Origin: Henricia sp. BOLD:AAB3569
Lineage: Eukaryota; Echinodermata; Asteroidea; Spinulosida; Echinasteridae
Direction of reading: 5' to 3'
DNA length: 64,000 bases
Assembly (NCBI GenBank): GCA_037783545.1
Contig: JBBELK010000441.1
Span: forward strand, 372,001-436,000
The notes under the pieces were generated by a model. It was not told the DNA's origin, did no database searches, and worked only from the letters and a program-made list of their open reading frames with translations. The position numbers were made by a program, and so were the translations under genes. This document shows positions 12,501 to 21,185 of the stretch, piece by piece. Within the stretch, counting starts at the first letter, position 1. Each line of letters starts with the position of its first letter.

Positions 12501-13754
12501 CGAAGCGGTATTCGGATGAAGTGTTGTAAGGGTGAAGTGGTTTTGAGGCAAGGTGGCTTTTGGAGCGAAATGGTTTTGGGGCAAAGTGTATTTACGTCTC
12601 GCGAGACGAAAAATAATTGTTTTGCTTATTTCTCAAAGACTATAGCACTTCAGACAAAACCATTTCAGGTGAAGTTTACTACCGTCATCATGTTTATATT
12701 GTGGAAGTTTTGTGTATCTGTGAACATTTCGGAATTTTTGACATTACCAATGATGTGTTGTAATTTTAACAACAACATTTACTACTATTTAGTATTCTAA
12801 CCATGTCAAAATAGCATTTAAAATCATATTACATGTATTAATAGTGGTTCAACTGCTGAAAACCATGTGTTTGTATTTCAGATTTCTCGGCCATCACTGT
12901 GATTTGTCAGTGTGAAGAATAGACGGAATATACATTGCCTCTGAAAAATTATATCACACTCATAGCAAAATATACTACTCAAAATTTGCAAAATATATGT
13001 ATATGTAATTTTGCTACATTATTTTCTCCAGTTGAATGTTACTGTTCAGACTACTTGACCTGACTTGACCAACATGCCTAACTTGACTTTGTAATGGGCC
13101 CTTTTCCAAATCTCGTCTCCGTCTCCGTCTCTGTCTTCAACTTAGACCTTTCGCAAATACTGCTTGCGGGAACTTGGATAAAAGACGGAGCTACAATGTG
13201 GGAAGGTTGTTGGATCCATTTACTTTCCACATTGCAGTTCTGTTTGTGCAGGAGTATTTGCGAAAAGGTGTATGGCCACATGGAGACGGAGACGGAGACG
13301 AAGCCGAGATTTAGAAAAGGCCCTTGGTTTCAAATGACTTGACTTGGGACTCGAAGGCAGTTTGACTTGACTTGACTTGGGACTCGAGCAGAGGGAGACT
13401 CGTTACAAACCCGATTATTTCCTCCAGTAATGCACTTCACAGGTACAGGATTTGCAATCATAAAAACTCAACCATCTCTCAAAATGCAGTTTTGTATTCC
13501 TATATAGCACAACATACCCCATAACGGATCTCGCAGTGACAACACAACCAGTGTACGGCAATTTGAACCCTTCTACCGTTTCGTCCATCTACGGTCCATC
13601 CATGGCCAAAGCTAATTCAAGCTGCGGGGAGTACATGTACACCCCCAGCGAACCCACGTACGCAAATCCCGAACCGATGTTTGGCAACAGTGCCCCCAGC
13701 TATCGCAATGAAAAGCTGGGCCTCGAAAGAGACCTCAAGTCCATATTTACATAA
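596..13754 (+). CDS. Single-pass receptor with LDLa and FN3 domains (3' part; 5' end outside window)
   Basis: Assembled from exons with matching phases: 596-754, 1388-1510, 2568-2695, 3440-3671, 4465-4663, 6694-6771, 10012-10110, 13508-13754 (TAA). Exon 596-754 is a complete LDL-receptor class A module: six cysteines and the calcium-site motif DCVDGADE. Exon 1388-1510 encodes only the second half of an FN3 domain (TGLAPNRLYQFRV...NEVGWGEWS). Exons 2568-2695 and 3440-3671 form a full FN3 domain. Exon 4465-4663 has a hydrophobic membrane span (LTIAAFIGIMVGGFLLILIL) followed by seven cysteines in about 20 residues, then an acidic stretch. The last exons give a cytoplasmic tail rich in Tyr, Pro and Ser with three YxN motifs (YGNL, YANP, YRNE), which fit Grb2-type SH2 ligands. 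I infer a cell-surface adhesion or signalling receptor; I cannot name the orthologue. Weakest points: the donor at 10111 (GTTGGT) and the small exons 6694-6771 and 10012-10110. Confidence 0.72.
812..1245 (+). repeat. Tandem tRNA-like repeat array 1
   Basis: About six units built on CTCATAGCTCAGCTGGTAGA, which matches the tRNA/Pol III box A (TRGCNNAGYNGG). Units are 55-75 bp. Most have lost box B and read GGGGAAACCTGAGGGAGTAT instead; the last unit keeps a GGTTCGAAACC box B near 1223. The array fills the intron between the LDLa exon and the FN3 half-exon. These are tRNA-derived repeats, not functional tRNAs: no proper anticodon stem is formed. Confidence 0.8.
1862..2352. mobile_element. Large foldback (inverted-repeat) element
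   Basis: Two arms of roughly 220 bp are imperfect reverse complements (for example GATGTGTCATTTGTTATGAT near 1979 against ATCATAACAAATGACACATC near 2215), with a short centre near 2085-2130. The outer ends read AAACTCCTCAAAG and GGAGGAGTTT. It lies in the intron before the 2568 exon. No ORF of note. Confidence 0.75.
2760..3352. mobile_element. TIR element in FN3 intron
   Basis: Ends AGTATACTGAAACGCAAAAG (from about 2761) and CTTTTGTGTTTCAGTATACT (to about 3345) are inverted repeats of about 38 bp that continue inward through AAACTTACCAC. The internal sequence is non-coding. The element fills most of the intron between the two FN3 exons at 2695 and 3440. Confidence 0.7.
3725..4205 (+). repeat. 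Tandem tRNA-like repeat array 2
   Basis: Seven to eight units with the same box-A core (CTCATAGCTCAGCTGGTAGA) and the same degenerate B-box replacement as the array at 812. Unit spacing alternates between about 60 and 75 bp. It lies in the intron between the FN3 exon ending at 3671 and the transmembrane exon. Confidence 0.8.
4813..5140. mobile_element. GGGCGACA element, copy 1
   Basis: Contains TAGGGCGACACTTCGGCAAG, a central GTCGCCCTATTGATC and an AT-rich right part. The same sequence recurs in the opposite orientation at 16542-16858. Non-coding dispersed repeat. Confidence 0.65.
5165..5450. repeat. tRNA-derived SINE
   Basis: Matches the segment TGGCCAGAGACACCGGGGAA ... TTTACATCCCTTCCGAAGGA seen again at 16195, 34245 and 62893, ending in a tRNA-like stretch (CCCGGAATCGAACCCAC, an inverted box B). 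Typical deuterostome tRNA-SINE layout. Confidence 0.65.
6405..6545. mobile_element. TTAA-flanked hairpin MITE, copy 1
   Basis: Near-perfect palindrome of about 140 bp: AGGCACAGGCTCGTCAGCAA ... GCACGAATTTGGCGG..., flanked by TTAA at both ends. Same family at 18299, 33651 (half), 52634, 56725 and 59269. Confidence 0.85.
6852..7323. mobile_element. MITE with a second MITE nested inside
   Basis: The outer element has ends TTGTAGTCGAGTCCATCAC and GTGATGGACTCGACTACAA. Inside it, about 6925-7120 is a separate inverted-repeat element (CAGCACGATATGTGGCAGAG ... CCACATATCGTGCTGC). The uninterrupted form of the outer element is at 19138-19303, and further copies of the inner one are at 50447 and 62192. 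Confidence 0.75.
7384..8012. repeat. Dispersed repeat shared with 44248-44712, split by a MITE
   Basis: CACCTCTTGTGTCAAGGCGG at the start and GCCTTGTTATCCACAAGTTC at the end match the copy in VPS26C intron 4. At 7524-7764 it is split by a GGCCAATTTCAT-family MITE. The acceptor-like TTCAAACAG GTTCACTTGG near 7892 belongs to the repeat and is not a receptor exon. Confidence 0.65.
7524..7764. mobile_element. MITE, GGCCAATTTCAT family, copy 2
   Basis: Inverted ends GGGGGCCAATTTCATGGCGC and GGCCATGAAATTGGCCCC, with subterminal TTGCTTAGCACAGGA and TCCTGTGCTAAGCAA. Closest relative is the copy at 19728. Confidence 0.8.
8869..9290. repeat. 21-bp minisatellite, about 20 units
   Basis: Unit roughly GATGGCGGTGCATCGTCCTAC, drifting to CAATGGCGGTGCACCGTCCCA in the right half. 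As the period is a multiple of three and free of stops, four reading frames on both strands stay open for 87-182 codons, giving repeats such as YDGGASS or MAVHRPT. No splice or start evidence supports translation. Confidence 0.9.
10197..10410. repeat. Single copy of a 181-bp repeat
   Basis: AAAGGGGAGACTCCGGAAGC ... GTTGTTTGCACTGTGTC matches the three-unit tandem array in RRP1 intron 7 (28990-29600). It includes the same left flank CACCGCA(CA)TA...AATTACA. Confidence 0.65.
10638..11228. mobile_element. Long inverted-repeat element with nearly perfect arms of about 225 bp
   Basis: The left arm (10640-10866, CCGCACACGAGAGCTATGTG ...) and right arm (11004-11228, ... CACATAGCTCTCGTGTGCGG) are nearly identical reverse complements. 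The spacer of about 140 bp is GC-rich and contains its own small inverted repeat (AGGTCACCAAACTTT / AAAGTGTGTTGACCT). The arm itself contains an internal repeat of AGCTCTCGTGTGCGG. It lies between receptor tail exons. No ORF. Confidence 0.85.
11372..11588. mobile_element. MITE, GGCCAATTTCAT family, copy 3
   Basis: CCAGG GGCCAATTTCATAGAG at the left and CTATGAAATTGGCC CCTGG at the right; the arms continue inward (CTGCTTAAGCATGAAAAATG). Confidence 0.85.
11788..12035. mobile_element. Inverted-repeat MITE, GGGTCTTTCTATAA family
   Basis: Left GGGTCTTTCTATAATATAGG with CCCCCGTTACA inside; right TGTAACGGGGGACA with AATTTATAGAACTAGAAAGA at the end. A related copy lies in intron 3 of GST copy A at 51785-52050. 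Confidence 0.75.
12354..12769. mobile_element. TTAA-flanked MITE of about 450 bp, copy 1
   Basis: Ends ACACATGATTGGTAAACCG and ATTACCAATGATGTGT, flanked by TTAA. Interior: alternating GGCGAAATGGTTTTGGGGC-like 20-25-mers and the palindrome CGTCTCGCGAGACG. Six copies in this window (12354, 25195, 42305, 45012, 54266, 60797). Confidence 0.75.
13090..13325. mobile_element. Inverted-repeat MITE (CGTCTCCGTCTCCGTCTC arms)
   Basis: GGGCCCTTTTCCAAATCTCG at the left is the imperfect complement of CGAGATTTAGAAAAGGCCC at the right; inside, TTTCGCAAATACTGC and GTATTTGCGAAAAG also pair. Confidence 0.7.
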
Positions 13755-13949
13755 ACGTTAATTATAGGTTCGTGCTTTATGTAACATTTTTGCCATTTTT
13801 TTTTAAGTGTTGTGTGAAAGTGATCATGTCCGAATCTGTAACAATTTTTAGTTAATTTATTTTTTTAGCAGTATTTCTTTTTTTAGACTTTGGAAAACTA
13901 AAAAAAATTCACGGGCCAATCTGGTTCATACGGCCGGTATTCAATTCGG

Positions 13950-14195
13950 TTTCTGGAGTGACAAGGAGCATTGCTACTCCCTCTGGATGGGATGCCAGTA
14001 GTTAGTTGGGTTTCCCCAACAGGTTGTTGGTTTCCATGGCATGTAGTGACTAGGAGCATTGCCACTCCCCCTGGATGGGATGCCAGTCTATCATGGGTTT
14101 TCCCCCAGCAGTTGGGTTCCCCAACAGGTTGTTAGTTTTCTTGGCATGAAGTGACTTGGACCATTGCTACTCCCCTTGGATGGGAGGAGGGGGGT
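13950..14195. repeat. Tandem repeat, about 105 bp, 2.5 units
   Basis: GAGCATTGCTACTCCCTCTG, CCAACAGGTTGTTGGTTT and related words recur at about 105-bp spacing. It lies downstream of the receptor stop at 13754, possibly in its 3' UTR. Confidence 0.7.
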
Positions 14196-14999
14196 GCTAA
14201 ATTGTTTTCATGGACAAAAGTGAATTTGCCCGGCATACGTGCTTAAAATGTTCATGATTCGGGCGTGATCCTTGTAACATGTAAATGTGTCTTTTTCTAA
14301 CCAGCCTTGGTTTTTCAGTTTGTGTCACTGTGCTGTTTCGATAATTTCTATTTGCAGATTTGTGAAGCTGTTTCCAATGCACAAACTGGTTGTGGTGCAA
14401 TAATACTTTTTAATTTTTCCCTCCTGCATGTGCCTTAAACTTTGCAGTAACTAAAACTGTCTTCAGCCTCTGTGTTGGTGAACATTCTCGTCCTGCTCTA
14501 ATACCAGGGTGTGTTTTTGCTACCACAAGCAGAAACATGTTTCTAACATACATGTAAAGTCTGCAGATTTATCTAATATGGTCAGCTTTGGTTGTCGCTA
14601 ACCGAATTCGTTCATTCGTTGACCCAGTCATTGTCAGATACATGTTTCTGATTATGGTCGCTAAAACGGGTCTCAGTTTGCATTTCCTTTTTTGTTTCTT
14701 TCTGTTTAGTACCCCCGGTGAACATGGTTTATGGTTGCTTGTATTATAACGCTGTGGTATATGGCAATGTGCATGTATACTGTATGTGCTGATAATTTGT
14801 GTTGTATGAAGACGTTGGACAGTTGTAACCCCTTCGTTCTGCACACTTATATATTTCAAATTAACAGCATCATCGATGCCAATTGCAGATTGGTATTTGA
14901 AAGAAAAAATGTTCAGTTGTAGACATGGGATGAAAACCCAACAAATTCAAGATAAATTGAAGATTTATCACTCATCCAGTGAGCATTGGAGACATGCCG

Positions 15000-15210
15000 G
15001 TAGAGCGGCATTGTTTCCTGAGCCTTGGCATAATGGAGTAGGGTGGCCAGTTCCTCTCTACGCCCCTGTACCTTCGCTTGGTCCTGATAAACGAGCTACC
15101 CATTCACAGCTGAGTGAACTGAAGGTGCCCCGGCCGGGATTTGAACCCACGACCTGTTGGTTGGGAGACGAGCGCTCTACCGCTATGCCATCTGACACCC
15201 AAAGATAAAT
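15000..15210 (-). repeat. tRNA-derived SINE (box A and box B preserved)
   Basis: On the minus strand 15205-15130 reads TGGCATAGCGGTAGAGCGC (box A-like) followed by GGGTTCAAATCCCGGCCGGG (box B). The SINE tail extends towards 15000. No credible anticodon arm. Confidence 0.65.
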
Positions 15211-15714
15211 TACAGAATTGAAAAACTGCTACAAATGATGTTACCTTAGGATGTGTGTGATAAATACCAATATGTGTATAGACCGTATCGAATAGCCGCC
15301 ATTTCGTGGGGCAGTTTCTTTGTAATTCCTTGAGGACATGCATGGTTGCACATATTGTGCTTCCATTGTTGAACGGTTTAAGTAACAAAAAGTGCCCCAC
15401 GGTCTATACCTTTGCTCAGTACCTCATCTACGTTCCGCAAAAACGATTTAGAAAAATGTGTCCATACTTTCAAGAAATTGTGCAAAGCCACCGTCCTACT
15501 TGGGGTGGTTCCTTGGCTAAGATCCCCTGCCCCCATTTCAAAATTCTTTTTCCCTTGCTACTTGTATTTATCAAGTAGGTGTCTCAGTTATAATTGAGAC
15601 ACCTACTGAGACACCTACTTGATAAATTAACAATCTCCAAAGCTTTTTAACTTTCTCCAACTTTTACACTACTAACCAAACTTACTCTTACAATTGTTCT
15701 TTGTGATGGTCCAG

Positions 15715-18700
15715 TGATAAAGAAGAGTTCCGACGCCCACCGCAATACACCCCGCCTCCTTACACCCCGCCTCCTTATCCGTTTGCGATGTACGTTACAT
15801 TTTGATTACTTTATCACAACACATTTCAGTAGACAACGCGACTTCATCATGTGCGACGCTCCACCAGTACCTTCATTTCATAGAGTACTAAAATGAAAAT
15901 GTCACCTTTGTGTTGCCATGTTTATTGTGGCAAAACCCATTCTGTTTAATGGACATCAAACCAATCTACACCAAAACAATCCACATCTGTTGTTTGTTTT
16001 TTGCTCTTGCAAAACATTGTCGTTATCGCTTCGCAATGGATCAGCCTATTATTATTACTCAAAGCAGTGAACCAGCTGTTTCCCTGCGCATTTACCATGG
16101 CAACTTATTATTATTATTATTATTGTTTCTTTCTGGTATTCATACCAAGGATTCCTCAATAGTGCTCATTGCACTTTCACTCGTAAGCGTATGAAAACCC
16201 ATGAAGAATTAGAATTAGAAATGGCCAGAGACACCTTGCTCTTAACGAAAGAATGCTCTGGGATCTTTAGAGTGCGTTACCATTACCTAACACACTGGAC
16301 CAACGGCTTTACATCCCTTCTGAAGGATGGAGCAAGTGTGGTTGAGTGCCTTGCCCAAGGGCACAGGTACCGCAGCCGGATTCGAACCCGCAACCCCAAG
16401 TTTTCACCCATGATTGCGAGTCAATGGCCCCAACCACTCGGCCACGGTACCCCATGTTTATTGTGGCAGAACCCATTCTGTTTGATGGACATGTACACCA
16501 AACTAATCTACATCTGTTTGTTTTTTTGCTCTTGCAAAAAACTATGAATTGTAGGATAGGGCGACAAATCGTGTGTAAAAAAGGTATATTAGGGCGACGT
16601 GCTCAATAGAGCGACATTTTGGTGTCGCCCTAATATTTTTGAGTTTAAAATTCATTTTTTTAGGTCAAAAACCATTTTTTTTTAAATCGAGAACCATTTT
16701 TATTAGGTCTGGAACTGTCTCTCTTAGGTCTGTGACCATCTCCGGAAGCTTCGGGTAAAAAAATAAGGTGTCATTTTGAGAGATTCTTGCCGAAATTTCG
16801 GTGGTCCCCGGCGAGAGTCTTGCCGAAATGTCGCCCCATTGCGTCATTCAGCGTTCTTTAAAACATTGTCGTTATTGCTTCGCGATGGACAGCCTATTAT
16901 TATTACTCAAACCAGTGAACTGTTTCCCTGCGCATTTACCATGGCAACTTATGTCACACTTTAGTAGTCTTTTCATGTTAGCTATCTTCAGTTCATGGAT
17001 GTGTGTGCAAAGATCAAAGCATTAAGACGGTATTTTAAAATGAGGTAATTTTGCAGCGGCATTTTGAATAAGTAGGGTGTCGCTAAGAATTGAAACAGAT
17101 TTGCCAAGCACTGTGATTCAGAGTTCATGCTATTCATAGCTGGTAGATTATCTAAGAGTGTTCTCTGACCACATTTAGTATAATGCATCACACACCATAG
17201 AGGCATTCGAGATGCCTACACCGTGTAACAGGCCGGAGTTGACACCGGGGAAAGCCCCCAGAAGATACAAAACGAACGACACAGGGTTTCGCTTTGAATT
17301 CTGGGAACGCATGTCAAAGGTTGTCGGGTGGGGCTTTATAAAGGCTGTTATCGTTTGACTCGCGATGAAAAATATAGCCGGCGCCAAGCAAAATTAGTTG
17401 CCCTAAAGTACCGCAATAAACTTTGTCAATGCCCACAAACATCTACTGATTAAGCAAAATGTATTTGAAACCCTATTCCCTCCTGTTTTGTGTCATAAAT
17501 TTGTGTTTTTCTTCGTACTCGCGTCACGATTCCAAACTGTCCGCCATGTCTTACTGCTCACGGTTACTAGGTGACGTCATTATACACCAAGCTTCACATC
17601 ACAGACCTGTGAGCTCGGGTAGTGGTGGCTGCCACCGGGGCAGACTCGTGTATCACATGATGGCTAAAAAAACAATCCGGTGTAAGTTGGGGCGTGTTTT
17701 GTTTCAGACAGATCCAGATTCAGATCTGCGCAGATCCAATTCACGTGACTTGAATTCCTAGTTGAGAGCAGTTTCGTTTGTTTCTGCGCATTAAAACAAC
17801 TCTGGATCTGGATTCGGATCTGTCATGGAACAAACACGCCCTTAGTGTTACACGGTGTAAGCATCTTGAACGCCCCTCATGTTCACTTCACTTCACTTCA
17901 CTTCACTTCTCCTTTTCCATGTGCATCGATTGTTCATTGTTAAAAAACATTCCCTCCCATGCATGTTACTGTCTTCACAAGCTTCATTTGTGTGCTTTTC
18001 CTGCAACCAGTGCACCCTAATTTGTTTTCGCTTTGTTTGTCTCAGTTTGAAACAATTACTGGCTCCTTTCAAGTACAAGTATTCAGCTATTAGGTTTATG
18101 GACATTCCATATAGGTAGCATTTAGGTTATAATTTTCCAAACTAGCTTAAGGCAGCCATATTGGTTTAGCTTGTAATTTTCATAGAGCAAATTCGAGCAG
18201 CGACTCCTAGAGAAAATAAATTAAGATAACAAATATATTGCTTATAGCTTGAATACATTTTATAAAATGCACTTTAGAAATCATAGCTTTATAGACAATT
18301 AAAGGCACAGGCTTGTCAGCAATGCGCGCGCGCCAAATTCGTTCTACGCAATACGCAGTTCCATAGCAAAGGCATGGAGCTGCGTATTTTGTGGCACGAA
18401 TTTGGCGAGCGCACATTGCTGGCGAGCCTGTGCCTTTAATGTGTCCTCTCATGTCACAAAAATCCAAAGCATGCCTGGTGTTATGCGCACGCATCATGTT
18501 TTACATAAATTTGGTTTAGGAATGAGGTCGTATGCAAATTGTCTTTGAATTTTGCTACCTTTATCGTCATTAGTTACCAAACCTAATTTATGCAAAAAAG
18601 TTGCGCTCGCATAATGACGACCCATTTTCAACAGAGGGTGTTTAGATATAGCCCTAAACAAAGAGCACATGAAGTTGGAACTTGCGTTGTATGGATGATG

Positions 18701-19797
18701 GATGCGCTCGTCGTCCACACAACTCAACATGATCCAAAATATCTCGACTGTGGTTGGCTGATGCCTTCACATGACTGATGTTCTACTCTACTATTGGTTG
18801 GTTTCATCCAACAAGCTCCAACAAAGTTGGGTGATAGCTACATGACCCAACATGTCGGTGATGATGTTGGACATTGTCTGGAGTGGCGTCCATATACCAT
18901 CCAACTTTCGGTCTGCCAACATCGTCGAACAAATGTTGGTTCATGTGGACTGCAGGCTTAAAAATCCTACGATTCTGCTATGTAGGCATTAGATAACTAG
19001 GGTAATTTTTTACAGAAACAGTTATGTCTAAATTACGTAGGTGGTACTTTCAAGAAACAGTTATGTCTAAATTACGTAGGTGGTACTGTCATAAAATTAC
19101 ACAAGTTTAGTTAATGTAGACGCGCTAGCAGGGTAATTGTAGTCGAGTCCATCACAAGTCTATCACAAGTCCGTCACAAGTCCAGTAACAAGAAGCAAAG
19201 GATGAAGACGCACAAAAGAATGCCTTTGTTGGAGTTCATTTGAATAGCTTGTGACATGAATTAAGACCCAGGGACTTGTGATGGACTCGACTACAAGCCT
19301 GAAAAATGCTAGGGAGAGAATTTGATCACTTTCCATAGACTCGTGTCTAATAAATTTCAAGACCTAACTACATAATTCTGAAATGTATTATATTCTTTGA
19401 ATTCCATCTTGATGGTTTGTTTGTTCTGCATTTCTCTCCTCCAGTCAACTCCAGCAGCAGTCTGACTCGCAGACACCATCCGAGATCCACCTACAGGAAC
19501 TACAAATGCGTAAGTTGGGTCACTATGACTATGATGGTAGCGTCGTTGGAAGTCGCTGTTAGTCACAAAAGTTAAGTTCTGTTATGGTGCATAGAAAGTC
19601 AAGGCATCATGTTCTTTTTGTATGGAAAGCTCACAAGTACTTTAACAATATTAGCTTTTTGCTATGGCCCTATGTTCACAGCGGCTCCAGAAATGTCTAC
19701 TTCCAGCCAGAAAGCTGCCGTCAGCAGGGGCCAATTTCATGGCGCTGCTAAGCACAACAATTTGCTTAGCACAGGATTTATTTGCCTTATAAAATGA
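15715..19797 (+). CDS. Possible alternative 3' tail exons of the receptor gene
   Basis: Three exon-like segments read on in frame. 15715-15789 follows a good acceptor, enters in phase 2, encodes DKEEFRRPPQ then a YTPPPYTPPPYP repeat, and leaves in phase 2 at GTACGT. 19445-19509 (QLQQQSDSQTPSEIHLQELQ) follows a pyrimidine-rich acceptor and leaves in phase 1 at GTAAGT. 19682-19797 continues PAPEMSTSSQKAAVSR and then runs into a MITE, where the stop TGA lies at 19795-19797. Exons at 4465, 6694 and 10012 all end in phase 2, so any of them could splice to 15715 and bypass the terminal exon at 13508. The PPPY motifs would suit WW-domain partners. This is inference: the segments are short, a second frame is also open through the last two, and they could belong to another transcript. 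Confidence 0.35.
15918..16105. repeat. Local direct duplication, copy 1 (partner 16456-16955)
   Basis: GTTTATTGTGGCAAAACCCA ... CATTGTCGTTATCGCTTCGC ... CCCTGCGCATTTACCATGGC recurs downstream. Here the sequence is continuous, so it is the empty site for the element that interrupts copy 2. Confidence 0.75.
16195..16460. repeat. tRNA-derived SINE
   Basis: TGGCCAGAGACACC, TTTACATCCCTTCTGAAGGA, then GCCGGATTCGAACCCGCAAC (inverted box B) and a tRNA-like end ACTCGGCCACGGTACC. It sits between the two copies of the local duplication. Confidence 0.7.
16542..16858. mobile_element. GGGCGACA element, copy 2, inserted in a duplicated segment
   Basis: Reverse-oriented relative of 4813-5140 (GATAGGGCGACAAATCGTG ... 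AAATTTCGGTGGTCCCCGGC). It separates GCTCTTGCAAAA from AAAACATTGTCGTTATTGC, which are continuous in the first copy at about 16000-16025. Confidence 0.75.
17700..17835. mobile_element. Small palindromic MITE
   Basis: CAGACAGATCCAGATTCAGA at the left and TCTGGATTCGGATCTGTC at the right pair; the centre is TTCTAGTTGAGAGC-like. Confidence 0.55.
18299..18439. mobile_element. TTAA-flanked hairpin MITE, copy 2
   Basis: TTAA AGGCACAGGCTTGTCAGC ... GCGAGCCTGTGCCT TTAA; near-perfect palindrome. Confidence 0.85.
19138..19303. mobile_element. Uninterrupted copy of the 6852-type MITE
   Basis: Ends TTGTAGTCGAGTCCATCACA and TGTGATGGACTCGACTACAA with the shared interior AGAAGCAAAGGATGAAGACG; no nested insertion. 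Confidence 0.8.
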
Positions 19798-19965
19798 ATT
19801 ACAAGCCAAAAATATTCGCGAACTTGTGTTCTTCGCAAGAGTAGGAGAATACCTTCCAAAACACATCACTTACGATTTTGGCTTGGAATCCATTTTTGCA
19901 AAATAAAGCAAACAAATCCTGTGCTAAGCAAATTTTTGTGCTTAGCAGCGCCATGAAATTGGCCC
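19728..19965. mobile_element. MITE, GGCCAATTTCAT family, copy 4, inside a putative receptor tail exon
   Basis: GGGCCAATTTCATGGCGCTG at the left, CAGCGCCATGAAATTGGCCC at the right, flanked by CAG (or a CAGG-like 4-5 mer). It interrupts the open frame that starts at 19682, which now stops at 19795-19797 inside the element. Confidence 0.85.
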
Positions 19966-20186
19966 CAGGTCGCTGGCGACATAAACAAGCCTGGCCTTAT
20001 TCGTTTAATTACGTCACAGTCCTAAAAAAAAAAGAAGTCTGTACTGAAATAAAGTTAAGTCCATTGCAAACATCCCTAGGAATTATTCTGTCAACTTTTT
20101 TCACGAGTCCAGCAGTTACTTTTCCCCAGCCAAAATATGGCCCATGAGTTTGACATTTAGTAAACTTTACCAGTAAACTTTACTAT

Positions 20187-20515
20187 ACACCAATCCGTTA
20201 ACTAAGGTCTCCTTCCCTGTATATCCGCCATAGCTGGGGAGCGTCCAGTGCATGGGCTGTGCGTTTTGTGTTGCCGAAAAGTGCTCATCCATTACTTGCA
20301 CGAAACGCGCCCCCTCCGCGTGCACGCGACGTGCCTCCTTCGCGATACGCGACGCGCACCCGTATTCCGTACACACAACCCTACAAAGAGTAGACGCGTA
20401 ACTTGTTCGAAGTAAACAAATGCAGCTTCAGCAACAGCAAAAACATAGTTCATTCAGTGGAAACCCCCCAGCTATGGCAGATGTACAGGGAAGGAGACCT
20501 TAGTTACCGGATTTT
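20187..20515. mobile_element. TATACACCAATCCG-type MITE, copy 1
   Basis: Left TATACACCAATCCGTTAACT ... CCGCCATAGCTGGGG; right CCCCAGCTATGGCAGATG ... TTAGTTACCGGAT (right end truncated). A full copy is at 55205-55555. The interior contains tandem GCGTGCACGCGACG words. Confidence 0.75.
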
Positions 20516-20904
20516 TGTAGTTTTCGCTGTTACGACAATGTACATGCACTGCCGGTAAATTGCCAGTTGTGCATGACATTGAAATTTGTTTTTACTTATT
20601 TTTTAATTCTTTACCCAATATAATTATTGTGATATTTTGTGGTATTCCAACTTGAATTGTGATAATTCTCTGGAACGAAAATATTTGTATTCTAAATTGA
20701 CCGTAAGGCCAGTGACTTAGTCACACAAAATTGCCTGAATGTTGATTGACCAATATGAAAAGTTTGATATGTGTAATTTTTATTTTATGCATTCAATGTT
20801 GCTGGTATTCTTTTTAATTATTGCTTGTTGCATAGTTATGTATGTAAGTGTGTGTTTGGCTTTACTAGAGTTTTGTCAAGCATAGGATGAGAGAGAAAAA
20901 ATAT

Positions 20905-21185
20905 GGTCCTTATCGGGATTCGAACCTGAGACCTCTGACACACTGGGTAGATGCTCTACCAGTCGAGCTATGAGGCACAGTGATATATTCCGTGCAACTC
21001 TGTGAGAGAATTTGAGTCCTGATACCACTGTGCCTCATATACCTCTGCTGGTAGAGCATCTGCCCGGTGTGTCAGAGGTCTTGTGGGAAACCTGAGGGAG
21101 TATACCACTGTGCCTCATAGCCCAGCTGGTAGAGCATCTGCCCGGTGTGTCAGAGGTCTTGGGTTCGAATTCCGATGAGTACCAT
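20905..21185. repeat. tRNA-like units, one minus (20905-20985) and two plus (21015-21185)
   Basis: The minus unit reads CCTCATAGCTCGACTGGTAG ... CAGGTTCGAATCC and the last plus unit CTCATAGCCCAGCTGGTAGA ... GGGTTCGAATTCC, so both boxes A and B are present. They are the likely parents of the degenerate arrays at 812 and 3725. The anticodon arm (CTGCCCGGTGTGTCAGAGG) does not fold properly, so I call tRNA-derived repeat, not tRNA. Confidence 0.65.

Noticed and set aside
13537..13754. Terminal receptor exon beginning at the nearer AG (13536)
   Set aside because: It would need a phase-1 donor, which none of the upstream exons offers; the AG at 13507 fits phase 2 and keeps the same frame.
17611..17690. 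Possible phase-2 exon between ACAG and GGTGTAAGT, as part of the receptor tail
   Set aside because: The translation is unremarkable, alternatives are equally good, and there is no supporting homology.
20905..20985. Functional tRNA gene on the minus strand
   Set aside because: Boxes A and B are present, but the anticodon stem does not pair and the acceptor stem is poor; related units form repeats.
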